Shown here in pieces: positions 1 to 8,450 of a stretch of 35,191 bases of DNA. The stretch covers positions 1-35,191 of the forward strand of contig JAFGOX010000041.1 in the NCBI GenBank assembly GCA_016926295.1. Direction: 5' to 3'. The stretch is from Candidatus Iainarchaeum sp. Its GTDB lineage: Archaea > Iainarchaeota > Iainarchaeia > JAFGOX01. The notes under the pieces are model-generated. The model ran no database searches and was not told the origin of the DNA. It was given only the letters and a program-made list of their open reading frames with translations. The translations under genes were made by a program, and so were the position numbers. Within the stretch, counting starts at the first letter, position 1. Each line of letters starts with the position of its first letter.

Positions 1-270
1 GTGGCGACCTGCACAATTGAATCTGCAAGCGCGACTAATGATACAATTTCAATAAGGTTAACTAATGATGTCAGTGATGTTTCAGTTGATATGATTCATG
101 TAACCGGTGGAGAAACCCCTGGCAGTTATGCATGCGAAGGGCCAGACTTAACTTATGGGAATGTATCTGAAATCAATTCAACCACCTGCACAGGATTAAG
201 CATTGCTCCTAACGATGCATTGAGAATCACTGGAACAAAAAACTTGTGGTGCACAGCAACAGCAAGATAA
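1..270 (+). CDS. C-terminal part of a secreted or pilin-like protein, 5' truncated by window edge
   Basis: ORF is open from base 1; Cys/Thr/Ser-rich beta-type sequence; ends TAA at 270. True start probably lies outside the window. Confidence 0.4.
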   Translation: MATCTIESASATNDTISIRLTNDVSDVSVDMIHVTGGETPGSYACEGPDLTYGNVSEINSTTCTGLSIAPNDALRITGTKNLWCTATAR

Positions 271-351
271 AAACCACAAAATTTTCTCTTTTTCTTATTT
301 TTATTTAATAATTAGAATTCAGCACGTATTAAACTTCAGAATTAGTGTTAA

Positions 352-470
352 AAGGTAGCAGCACGCTGGGCTTCCCGTGTGGAGCACAGTACCAACCAAC
401 GCACAGAAGGCTTAATTTCCAGGTTCGGAATGTTTCTGGATGTGGCCCCCCTGTTATGGCAGCTACCAAC
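352..470 (-). rRNA. rrf: 5S ribosomal RNA
   Basis: Reverse complement contains CATTCCGAACCTGGAAATTAAGCC (5S loop B/C consensus); terminal helix GGTAGC...GCTACC; about 118 nt. Confidence 0.9.
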
Positions 471-479
471 TGAATACTT

Positions 480-518
480 AATAAAAAGAAATAAAAAGCT
501 AAGCTATTTGACTTAGCT
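480..518 (-). terminator. Hairpin plus T-rich tract at the 3' end of TBP
   Basis: Inverted repeat AGCTAAG (497-503) / CTTAGCT (512-518) overlapping the TBP stop, followed on the minus strand by CTTTTTATTTCTTTTTATT. Confidence 0.55.
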
Positions 519-1079
519 CTTCAAGGTCTTGTTTATCAGCTCTTTTGTCTTGAGAATTCCCTGCTCTATATCCTTTCTGTTTCTGGCTCCTGCGCAAATA
601 AGCTTCCCTGTCCTGAACAGCAGGATTGCCACTTTCGGCTTGTCAAAATGTATGATTGCGCCGGGGAACTGCTCTGCCTCATATTCGACCAAATCTGAAG
701 ACAAGGCCAGATTGTAAAGGTCGATTACACGATCTAACTGGGATGATGCGACCATGTTCGAGACTTTGAATTCCTTGCTTCCGCGGAGCTTATTCTTCAA
801 GCTTGGGAACTTCTTCCTCAAAATGCCCATGAAGTTGCTGATTGCTTTTCCTATGTCATCCTCGTTGCTTGCACCTGTGCAGACTATTTTTCCGTTTCCA
901 AACACAAGTAATGTGCTTTTCGGGGATGAAAGTCTGACAATTGCGCCCGGGAACTGCTCTGGCTCAAATTCTACGTTTGACAGCTCCATGACCAAATCGA
1001 CAAGGTTTAGCTTAACTCCCAGTTCGCTTGAAGCGACCATATTTACAATAGTATAACTTGGAACTTTCTTTGCCGGCAT
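513..1079 (-). CDS. tbp: TATA-box binding protein
   Basis: Two direct TBP repeats (SYTIVNMVASS...FPGAIVRL / KVSNMVASSQL...FPGAIIHF). Start moved from 1118 to 1079 (MPAKKVPSYTIVN), behind an AGGTGGG SD. Confidence 0.95.
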   Translation of the reverse strand: MPAKKVPSYTIVNMVASSELGVKLNLVDLVMELSNVEFEPEQFPGAIVRLSSPKSTLLVFGNGKIVCTGASNEDDIGKAISNFMGILRKKFPSLKNKLRGSKEFKVSNMVASSQLDRVIDLYNLALSSDLVEYEAEQFPGAIIHFDKPKVAILLFRTGKLICAGARNRKDIEQGILKTKELINKTLKS

Positions 1080-1100
1080 ATCTACCCACCTTTTTAAAGA

Positions 1101-1137
1101 GTATTTAAATAGAGGCAAGAAGCCTTTTTAAAGGCTT
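1101..1137 (-). promoter_or_regulatory. TBP promoter region with TATA box (ATTTAAATA) and upstream 8-bp inverted repeat
   Basis: TATTTAAAT at 1102-1110, about 22-30 nt upstream of the ATG; AAGCCTTT (1120-1127) TT AAAGGCTT (1130-1137) just upstream. Confidence 0.5.
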
Positions 1138-1224
1138 TATAAAGGACTTTTGACTGTACACATTTTAAAGGCTATTGGGTAAAATATACTGTAAATAGCG
1201 AAAGATTTAGTGAGAGGTGAGTAT

Positions 1225-1503
1225 ATGACAACAAAAACCCATGGGTATAGGTGCAAAACAAGACGCAAATTAAAGAAAAGAGGCCTAACTCACGTAACAG
1301 ACTTCATGAAGGAATTTAATGTTGGTGACAAAGTACTGATCAAGATAGATTCATCAGTGCAGACAGGACACCCGCACCCGAGATTCAACAACAGAACCGG
1401 ATTGGTTAAGGGAATGCAGGGAAACTCATACCTGGTTGAAATTATGGACATCAACAAGAAGAAAACCATGATAGTAAGTCCCATTCATCTAAAGCCACAA
1501 TAA
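1225..1503 (+). CDS. rpl21e: 50S ribosomal protein L21e
   Basis: THGYRCKTRRKLKKRGL...GDKVLIKIDSSVQTGHPHPRFNNRTGLV typical of L21e. ATG at 1225 behind GAGGTGA is preferred over the GTG at 1210. Confidence 0.95.
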   Translation: MTTKTHGYRCKTRRKLKKRGLTHVTDFMKEFNVGDKVLIKIDSSVQTGHPHPRFNNRTGLVKGMQGNSYLVEIMDINKKKTMIVSPIHLKPQ

Positions 1504-1516
1504 TTGGAGGATTATA

Positions 1517-1888
1517 ATGATTGGCAAGAAAATACTGGACAAGAAATATGTTTCATTACCCGCAGTAATGAAAATGCTAAATGAAAGACTGGGCGAAAAC
1601 GAGCCGAGCTACGAACAGGAGGCTACTTTAAAATATGTGGACAAATTCGCAAAAATAAGCTCCGAAGCAGCTGAAAAAATGGCAAAAGAGCTCATTGACC
1701 TAGGGTTCCTTGATGACAAAGAGGTTGTCAAGGTAATCGACATAATGCCACAGGACTATGATGACATAAATGCCATAGTTCAGAGAAGAACCGGCGTTTT
1801 AGAGACTAGTGACGCACAGAAAATCATAGACATTGTGAAGAAATACGAGAAAGAGAAGCCCAAAAAGAAAGAAACCAAATCCAAATAA
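1517..1888 (+). CDS. rpoF: DNA-directed RNA polymerase subunit F (Rpb4 homolog)
   Basis: Rpb4/RpoF-like sequence and conserved position between L21e and DUF655. Confidence 0.88.
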   Translation: MIGKKILDKKYVSLPAVMKMLNERLGENEPSYEQEATLKYVDKFAKISSEAAEKMAKELIDLGFLDDKEVVKVIDIMPQDYDDINAIVQRRTGVLETSDAQKIIDIVKKYEKEKPKKKETKSK

Positions 1889-1898
1889 GTGATATATA

Positions 1899-2456
1899 AT
1901 GAAGGAAGAAAATGCATTGGTACTGGACTATCTGCCAGAGGGCAGGTACACTGATTACAAGCGTAATCCCATAGTGCAGGGTCTGGGCACCAGTCGTTTC
2001 ACCCTTCTTGAACTAATCCCAAAAGCAGGAACCAGCTTCGTTAACTTGGAGCAGGTATTTGTCGGAAAGGGAGACAGGGAAAAGATAACTCTTGTGAAAA
2101 GGGTGCTTAAGCCTAGCGAACTTACAAATGAGGCAAAGGCAAATCTTGAACCAGCAGTAGAGAAAATAGTTGATTCAGATATATCCCGATTCCTTAACTT
2201 CTACAACAAGGCCGGTTCACTGAGCGTCAGGCTTCACCAACTAGAACTGCTTCCGTCAATAGGAAAGAAACACGTCCAGAGCATAGTCAAGGAAAGGGAA
2301 AAGAAACCGTTTGAAAGCTTCAAGGAAATATCAGAAAGGATATCCTTATTGCCGAATCCAAAAAGAATAATTATACAAAGAATAATCTCTGAAATAAACG
2401 GAGAGGAAAAATATTATCTTTTTGCCAGACCAATGACCCCGCAAAAGAGGGTTTAG
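1899..2456 (+). CDS. DUF655 family protein (HhH-containing, probable RNA-binding)
   Basis: VLDYLPEGR...RNPIVQGLGTSRFTLLEL and HhH-like LPSIGKKHVQSIVKEREKKPFESF; conserved neighbourhood. Confidence 0.85.
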   Translation: MKEENALVLDYLPEGRYTDYKRNPIVQGLGTSRFTLLELIPKAGTSFVNLEQVFVGKGDREKITLVKRVLKPSELTNEAKANLEPAVEKIVDSDISRFLNFYNKAGSLSVRLHQLELLPSIGKKHVQSIVKEREKKPFESFKEISERISLLPNPKRIIIQRIISEINGEEKYYLFARPMTPQKRV

Positions 2457-2457
2457 T

Positions 2458-2682
2458 CTATTTGCTAAACCAACCCTTTTTCTTTGGTTTCTGCGGCGTT
2501 GAAGTCTCAGCATTCATGAAATCCATTTCAGATTCTATCATGTCCATTCTGTCGACTAACTCTTTAACCACATCAGTAAGCCTGTCAATCTGGCTTGCTG
2601 TCATTTTGTCCTTTACTTTTCCAGACTCCAGAGCATTTTTCACTGTGGTAAGTTTTGATTTGAGTTGTTTATAATTTGTCAT
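2458..2682 (-). CDS. Small predicted coiled-coil protein with basic C-terminus
   Basis: 74-aa ORF with ATG; divergent from 2746 gene and separated by TATA-like AT-rich DNA. Confidence 0.55.
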   Translation of the reverse strand: MTNYKQLKSKLTTVKNALESGKVKDKMTASQIDRLTDVVKELVDRMDMIESEMDFMNAETSTPQKPKKKGWFSK

Positions 2683-2745
2683 GGGAAAATCACCTCGTTA
2701 TTATAAATACACATTATTTATAAACCATCACTTTGAGATTTCATT

Positions 2746-3507
2746 ATGGACTTATTATCTGAGCTTTACAAACTGATGATTAAATATCATTTCAAACAGG
2801 GAAAAAGCGAAAAAAGATTTATCCTGATTAATTCTGAAATTCTGAAATCAGTTGCAAAGGACCTGAATGCAAAGAAAGATGAAACTGTTTTTGTCAGATA
2901 TGCAAATGCCGGATTCGCAATAAGAGAGTTAAAATCCAAAATAATTGTTGCAGATGCAGAGCCGTATATAAAAGTTCTCAAGGGCGAACTTAAAAATATA
3001 AAAATTGTAAACCTGTCAGAGAAAGTAAAGGCAGAAAAGCTTCTTGTTTTCCCGCCAATAAACAAAGCAAAGGAAGAAACTGAAATGGCCGCAGTGAGCA
3101 AGGCAACAGCAATACTTCTTTTACCATTAGAGCTTGACCTTGCAATATCCGCATATCCGGGAGAGTATGATTACAGTGCAACCAGCGTGATAATCCAAAT
3201 CCTGTCTGAAATAAAGGAAAAGAAAATTGTTTTGCCCGCGGAATTCTATCCAAGAGCAGAAAGCAAGATGTACCTGATAAAACTAAAACCGAAAAAAAGC
3301 AGCATAAAGGACGCAGATCATTTCAAGAAATTCATTTCCGGACTGTTCAAGTACAAAAACAGGACAATACAGAAGGCGCTAAAACTCGCAAACAAAGAAA
3401 ACAATTGGAAGCTCTCTGATGAAAAAATAGAAAGTGTAAGCTTAGATGAAAAGGTTTTCCTGATAACTCCGAAAGAATTTGAAAAAATATACTGCGAACT
3501 TTTCTAA
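2746..3507 (+). CDS. KsgA/Dim1-like protein (rRNA adenine dimethyltransferase fold) with degenerate SAM and catalytic motifs
   Basis: C-terminal half aligns by eye with KsgA (PGEYDYSATSVIIQ, PAEFYPRAESKMYLIKLKP, FKKFISGLFKYKNRTIQKALK); position after L21e-RpoF-DUF655 is the usual ksgA position; motif I and NLPY absent. Confidence 0.75.
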   Translation: MDLLSELYKLMIKYHFKQGKSEKRFILINSEILKSVAKDLNAKKDETVFVRYANAGFAIRELKSKIIVADAEPYIKVLKGELKNIKIVNLSEKVKAEKLLVFPPINKAKEETEMAAVSKATAILLLPLELDLAISAYPGEYDYSATSVIIQILSEIKEKKIVLPAEFYPRAESKMYLIKLKPKKSSIKDADHFKKFISGLFKYKNRTIQKALKLANKENNWKLSDEKIESVSLDEKVFLITPKEFEKIYCELF

Positions 3508-5063
3508 ACCTTCATCGGCGTGATTTCAAAGTCCCTGCCGGTGTATTCCTCGATTATCATCTTTTCTATTTCTACCGGATTGTTTGCCTTTGCAAAATTC
3601 TGCGCGTCAAAAAGCTTTGCCTCATTCTCGGCAAATATCTCAAAAAGAATCTGGCCCTTCTTGACCCGCGAACCGTTCATAACATACAACTGAATTCCCG
3701 CCCCTTTTGTTATCGGCGAGCCTGCAATTCGCGCAATTTTGTTCACAGTTCTGTTGTTGATTATCGCCACAGTTCCGTTCTTTTCTGAGCGGAATTCATA
3801 TCTTTGCTTTCCGACAGGTATGTCTTCTGACTTTATATCAGGATTACCGCCCTGCGCCTTGATTATTCTCCTGAACTGAGTCAATGCCTTCTTGTTCTCG
3901 ATTGTCTTTTTCGCAATCTCATATCCTTCGCCCTTGCTGCAATGCCCGGCCATCTCCAGAAGTTTTCCGGCAAGCAGACAGGACTTGTCTGCCAAATCCT
4001 CAAATCTCTTTCCTTCAAGAATTTCCAGAACGTATTTTGACTCAAGCGCCGGCCCTGCCACTCTCCCGACAGGCTGGTCGCCGTCAGTTATCAAAACATT
4101 TACAATTATCCCGACTTTGGCGCCGACTTCCACAAATTTCCTCGCAAGCTCTTTCGCCTCATCCATATTCTTGACTTTGACATGCGGCCCCATAGGAATA
4201 TCTATGACTGCATAAGTCGCTCCAACCGCCAGTTTCTTTGCAAGAACAGATGAAACAAGCTGGCCCTGGGGGTCAAGGGAAAGCGGATGCTCTACTTTTA
4301 TGATCTTGTCATCAGCTGGCGCAAGATTTACTGAGCCGCCCCATATAAGCGCGCCACCGGTTTCGTCAACTATTCTTTTTATCTCGGCAATATTATGCTC
4401 AACCGGCATCAAAACCTCCAACGTGTCTGCAGTGCCGGCTGCTGACGTTATCGCCCTGCTACTAGTCTTTGGCATTATGTAACCCAAAGAAGTCACAATA
4501 GAAACAACAAGGGGAGATGTTCTGTTTCCGGCCACTCCGCCGATCGAATGCTTGTCTAAAATCTTCCTGTGCCCTAATCCAAGACTCTCCCCGCTTTCGA
4601 CCATGTGCTTTACCATTGACACAATCTCATCATCTGTGAAACCGTGATTGTAAACCCCTGCAACAAAATAGGTTATCTCGACCTCGCTCAGATTATTAGT
4701 GCTGATATCATAAATTATCTGCCCTATCTCTTCATCGCTTAGTGTCTCTCCGACCAGTTTCCTTTTTATCGCATCAATGGATTTCGGCTGTTCGGCAACA
4801 GTAATAAAAAGTTTGTCCCCTGTCTTCGAATTAAGCCTTTTCCCAACACTTCCAAATAAGCCTATCTGCTTGGGCTTGACAATTGTCTCTGTTGTGTTGA
4901 CTATTGCGGTCATCACTTTCTGGTTGGATGGATTTTTTATGCGCACACGCGACAAAGTAGGAGCATCAAGCTTTTTTGATGTAATTTCATTAAGGAGAAT
5001 TATTGGCTTGTCCGCATCCATGTCAAGTACCTTTGCTAACAAAGGCAGCTCATAGGTGTTCAT
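3504..5063 (-). CDS. deoA: AMP phosphorylase (archaeal thymidine phosphorylase-like family)
   Basis: DKHSIGGVAGNRTSPLVVSIV...PKTSSRAITSAAGTADTLEVL; paired with R15P isomerase gene. Confidence 0.92.
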   Translation of the reverse strand: MNTYELPLLAKVLDMDADKPIILLNEITSKKLDAPTLSRVRIKNPSNQKVMTAIVNTTETIVKPKQIGLFGSVGKRLNSKTGDKLFITVAEQPKSIDAIKRKLVGETLSDEEIGQIIYDISTNNLSEVEITYFVAGVYNHGFTDDEIVSMVKHMVESGESLGLGHRKILDKHSIGGVAGNRTSPLVVSIVTSLGYIMPKTSSRAITSAAGTADTLEVLMPVEHNIAEIKRIVDETGGALIWGGSVNLAPADDKIIKVEHPLSLDPQGQLVSSVLAKKLAVGATYAVIDIPMGPHVKVKNMDEAKELARKFVEVGAKVGIIVNVLITDGDQPVGRVAGPALESKYVLEILEGKRFEDLADKSCLLAGKLLEMAGHCSKGEGYEIAKKTIENKKALTQFRRIIKAQGGNPDIKSEDIPVGKQRYEFRSEKNGTVAIINNRTVNKIARIAGSPITKGAGIQLYVMNGSRVKKGQILFEIFAENEAKLFDAQNFAKANNPVEIEKMIIEEYTGRDFEITPMKV

Positions 5064-5957
5064 TCAATCACCTCTGTGAATTAGTGAGACAAAAGTTGAC
5101 GGCAAAACAAAGCCTTTCTCGCAAATAATTGCATTCACATACTTTGATTCGGTCTTGTCAAATGCCGGATTCTTTACTTTGATTTTTTTATTTTTGAATG
5201 TTGCAACTTCTTTTGTCGACCTATGCTCTATTGTTGTGTGTTCCTTGATAAGAGTCTCGGGGTCAAATTTGTAAGTGCTTGCTGCAACATAATAAGGAAT
5301 ATCATATTTGTCAGCCAGAACAGCATAAATCGCAGTGCCAACTTTGTTGATAACATCTCCGTCAGAGGTTATCGCATCAGCGCCTGTAAGATAAACATCA
5401 ACATCACGCATAAGTTCCATCACTGCAGTGTCAACAATATAGGTCACATCAATTCCCGCTTTTGAAAGTTCCTCTGCGGCCAGTTTCCCCTGCAATAACG
5501 GTCTGCTTTCAGTGACGATAACATGCGGGTTTTTCTTCATTTTCTGCAAAGTTTTTATTAATTCCATAACAGTCGAAGAGTGGCAATGCGTTAAGATTGT
5601 TGAATCCTTTGGAATGTGATGCGCCCCTATAACCGCAATCTCCTCATTGACTTTCTTCAGCTCGTCAAAGTACCTGTTGCAGGCGTGCTTCAAACTTACT
5701 TTCGGATTGTCTGCGTATCTTATGTTTCGGTAAACAAAGGCAATTGATTTCCTGAGAGCAGGCTCAGTAGGCCTTTGGGCAATAAGATAATCAGCATTCT
5801 GCTTGAATTCCTTGAAAAACTGAGTTTTGGTTTTGTACTCATAATTAGAAAGAGATTTCAGTGCTTTTAATGAGCTTTTGGCTACATTGGTGGCCCCCTG
5901 AACTTTTAATGCTTTGATATCCCTACCAATAGACACAATTTCCTTTCTAAGCACCAT
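5064..5957 (-). CDS. Ribose-1,5-bisphosphate isomerase (eIF2B-like family)
   Basis: ILTHCHSSTV and TGADAITSDGDVINKVGT motifs; stop codon directly abuts the AMP phosphorylase start. ATG at 5957 preferred over 5981 given TATA-like GTATATAAACC upstream. Confidence 0.88.
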   Translation of the reverse strand: MVLRKEIVSIGRDIKALKVQGATNVAKSSLKALKSLSNYEYKTKTQFFKEFKQNADYLIAQRPTEPALRKSIAFVYRNIRYADNPKVSLKHACNRYFDELKKVNEEIAVIGAHHIPKDSTILTHCHSSTVMELIKTLQKMKKNPHVIVTESRPLLQGKLAAEELSKAGIDVTYIVDTAVMELMRDVDVYLTGADAITSDGDVINKVGTAIYAVLADKYDIPYYVAASTYKFDPETLIKEHTTIEHRSTKEVATFKNKKIKVKNPAFDKTESKYVNAIICEKGFVLPSTFVSLIHRGD

Positions 5958-6050
5958 ATAACCGCAAAGGAAAGAAGACACAAGGGTTTATATACTTTTT
6001 TAAGCTAGTTTCTATAAAAAGGCCAGCGAGTTATTGGGGTGGATTCAACT

Positions 6051-7184
6051 ATGGATAAAATTGTAAAAGATGCAGTGAGAAGAACAAGGTCAAATTTAAA
6101 ATCAAACAAAGAAACAAAAAAAAGATCAATCAAGAAAATGAATAATCTTGATGAGATACTAACAGAATGCACAGCAAAGATTAAAGTCATTGGAACCGGC
6201 GGTTCAGGAAACAATACATTGCAAAGAATGATGGAAATCGGAATAACCGGTGCACAAACAATTGCAATGAACACAGATGTTCAGCAATTGACTCACACCG
6301 AATCAGACGATAAGTTACTTATCGGAAAAGAAACCACCCAAGGTTTAGGCGCCGGCTCAGACCCTGACGTCGGAGAAGCAGCTGCAAAAGAATCAATGGA
6401 AGAGATTGGTGAAAAATTAGCAGATGCGGATTTAGTTTTTGTCACATGCGGACTTGGCGGGGGAACCGGTACAGGTTCAGCACCAGTAATCGCAGAAATC
6501 GCAAAATCAAAAGGCGCATTAACAATCGCTGTCGTAACTTTGCCTTTCACAGTTGAAGGCAAGAAAAGAATGGAAAACGCACTTGACGGTTTAAACAAAC
6601 TAAAGAAAGCCGCAGACACAGTTGTTGTTATCCCAAATGACAAACTACTTGAAGTAGCTCCAGACCTTCCAATCAAAGGGGCATTCAAAGTAGCAGATGA
6701 AGTTCTCACAAATGCAGTCAAAGGTATCACAGAGCTTATCACACTACCCGGACTTGTTAACCTTGACTTCGCAGACCTTAGAACTGTACTGCAGAAATGC
6801 GGCGCAGCAATGATAGGACTTGGCGAATCATCAAGAGACTCAAGCCTTGACTCAAGAGCACTTGATGCAGTTGAAAATGCATTGACATCACCATTACTTG
6901 ACATTGACATTTCAGAAGCAAGCAAAGCACTTGTCAACGTAACCGGTGGAAACGACATGACTTTGAAGGAAGCAGAAATGATTATGGAAGCAGTTGCAGC
7001 CAAAATACACCCAAACGCGCACATCATCTGGGGTGCCAGAATCGATGACGACTTGGGTAAGGCGCAAATACAGGCCATGGTCATTATCGCAGGTGGAAAA
7101 ATACCTTATTTGGAAGCAGTTAAGGAAGAAGTTATGCGGGACGGCAAAAGAACCGTTGACCTCGGCCTTGACTACATAGAATAA
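6051..7184 (+). CDS. ftsZ: Cell division protein FtsZ
   Basis: [32 protein letters not shown] tubulin signature; followed by SecE/Spt5/L11. ATG at 6051 behind GGGGTG preferred over GTG 6039. Confidence 0.96.
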   Translation: MDKIVKDAVRRTRSNLKSNKETKKRSIKKMNNLDEILTECTAKIKVIGTGGSGNNTLQRMMEIGITGAQTIAMNTDVQQLTHTESDDKLLIGKETTQGLGAGSDPDVGEAAAKESMEEIGEKLADADLVFVTCGLGGGTGTGSAPVIAEIAKSKGALTIAVVTLPFTVEGKKRMENALDGLNKLKKAADTVVVIPNDKLLEVAPDLPIKGAFKVADEVLTNAVKGITELITLPGLVNLDFADLRTVLQKCGAAMIGLGESSRDSSLDSRALDAVENALTSPLLDIDISEASKALVNVTGGNDMTLKEAEMIMEAVAAKIHPNAHIIWGARIDDDLGKAQIQAMVIIAGGKIPYLEAVKEEVMRDGKRTVDLGLDYIE

Positions 7185-7245
7185 GCCCCAACGGCACGCC
7201 TTTAAATCTTTTGTTGTATTGTCAACATAGGACTAAGTGATTTTT

Positions 7246-7425
7246 ATGAGCAAATTCTCTGAATTGGTACATCAGTCAAAGAGAGTTATCAAAGCATCGA
7301 AGAAACCGACTACAAACCAGCTGAAGAACATTATGAGAGCAACTGGCCTGGGAATTGTGGTAATCGGGTTGATAGCCGTAGCAATGAAGCTGATTTTCAT
7401 TCTTACAGGCATAGCATACATTTAA
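7246..7425 (+). CDS. secE: Protein translocase subunit SecE (Sec61 gamma)
   Basis: 59-aa single-TM protein, KFSELVHQSKRVIKASKKPTTNQLKNIMRATGLGIVVIGLIAVAMKLIF; between FtsZ and Spt5. Confidence 0.88.
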   Translation: MSKFSELVHQSKRVIKASKKPTTNQLKNIMRATGLGIVVIGLIAVAMKLIFILTGIAYI

Positions 7426-7434
7426 GGTGAATTA

Positions 7435-7860
7435 ATGGCATTTTATGGAATAAAAACACAAGTAGGAAGAGAGAACCTTGTTACAGACATACTAGAGATG
7501 CGTATCAAGCACGAAAACATACCTGTTTACTCATTGATTGTAATTCCGGGTATGAAAGGGTACATTGTGGCAGAAGCAGACAGCGCGCAGGCGATAGTTG
7601 ATGCAACAAGGGGCAACGCACACATGCTCAAGGAGCCATTAAACAGCGATGACATATTCAAATTATTAGAAACAGAACCAATCATGAAAGAACTGAAAGA
7701 GGGTATGAGGATTGAGGTTCTTGGCGGACCGTTCAAAGGAGCAAAAGCCAAGATACTCAGGGTTAACAAGGCAAAAGAGGAAGTTACAATTGAACTCCTT
7801 GAAGGAACAGTTCCTATCCCGATTACAATCAGGGCAGAATTCGTGAGGGTTATACAATAG
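7435..7860 (+). CDS. spt5: Transcription elongation factor Spt5 (NusG-like)
   Basis: NGN domain plus KOW motif (EGMRIEVLGGPFKGAKAKILRVNKAKEEVTIEL); genomic context. Confidence 0.93.
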   Translation: MAFYGIKTQVGRENLVTDILEMRIKHENIPVYSLIVIPGMKGYIVAEADSAQAIVDATRGNAHMLKEPLNSDDIFKLLETEPIMKELKEGMRIEVLGGPFKGAKAKILRVNKAKEEVTIELLEGTVPIPITIRAEFVRVIQ

Positions 7861-7869
7861 GTGAAAACA

Positions 7870-7923
7870 ATGATTAAATTTTGCAAAAATTTAAACCTTT
7901 TCAACACAGGGGGTGTTGAATAA
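7870..7923 (+). CDS. Candidate 17-aa leader ORF MIKFCKNLNLFNTGGVE upstream of L11
   Basis: ATG 7870 preceded by AGGTGA SD at 7859-7864; stop TAA 7921-7923 overlaps the L11 ATG (TAATG). Confidence 0.4.
   Translation: MIKFCKNLNLFNTGGVE
7900..7920 (+). promoter_or_regulatory. Hairpin presenting the L11 Shine-Dalgarno
   Basis: TTCAACAC (7900-7907) AGGGG GTGTTGAA (7913-7920), perfect 8-bp stem immediately 5' of the L11 ATG (7923). Confidence 0.55.
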
Positions 7924-8393
7924 TGACAGACGTGAAATTTCTTATCGAAGGCGGCAAAGGCGGGGGAGGAGCATTAGGAATGCAGCTCGGTCCATTAGGT
8001 TTGCCACTTAACGATATAACAAAGGAAATAAATGAGAAGACAAAGGACTTCACAGGAATGAAAGTCCCCGTTACCGTGCATGTTGAAGACAAGACAAAAA
8101 AATGGTCTGTAGAAGTCGGAACACCTCCGGTCTCAGCATTGATTTTGAAAGAAATCGGTGCAAAAAAGGGAACCGGAAAAGTAAAGGAACAGCCAACAGG
8201 CGACCTTAAGATGGAGCAGATAGTTAAGATTGCAAAAATGAAGAAAGACTCAGTCAACTCCACCAACCTTAAGGCAACGGTGCTGCAGATAGCCGGCAGC
8301 TGCGTATCAGTAGGCTGCACAATTGACGGCAAAAGGCCACAGGACGTCCAGAAAGAAATAAAAGACGGCAAGCACGACGCGCTTTTCGAATAA
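7923..8393 (+). CDS. rpl11: 50S ribosomal protein L11
   Basis: LGPLGLPLNDITKEINEKTKDFTGMKVPVTV, EVGTPPVSALILKEIG, ATVLQIAGSCVSVGCTIDGKRPQDVQKEI. Confidence 0.95.
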   Translation: MTDVKFLIEGGKGGGGALGMQLGPLGLPLNDITKEINEKTKDFTGMKVPVTVHVEDKTKKWSVEVGTPPVSALILKEIGAKKGTGKVKEQPTGDLKMEQIVKIAKMKKDSVNSTNLKATVLQIAGSCVSVGCTIDGKRPQDVQKEIKDGKHDALFE

Positions 8394-8450
8394 GCGCAAT
8401 CTCTTTCTAATTAATAATATTTAAATAGGTGAAGGCATTATAGAAGCAGT

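Noticed and set aside
6293-7084. 263-aa ORF antisense to ftsZ
   Set aside because: Low-complexity Ser/Ala-rich shadow ORF fully inside a well-supported gene; no motif or SD evidence.
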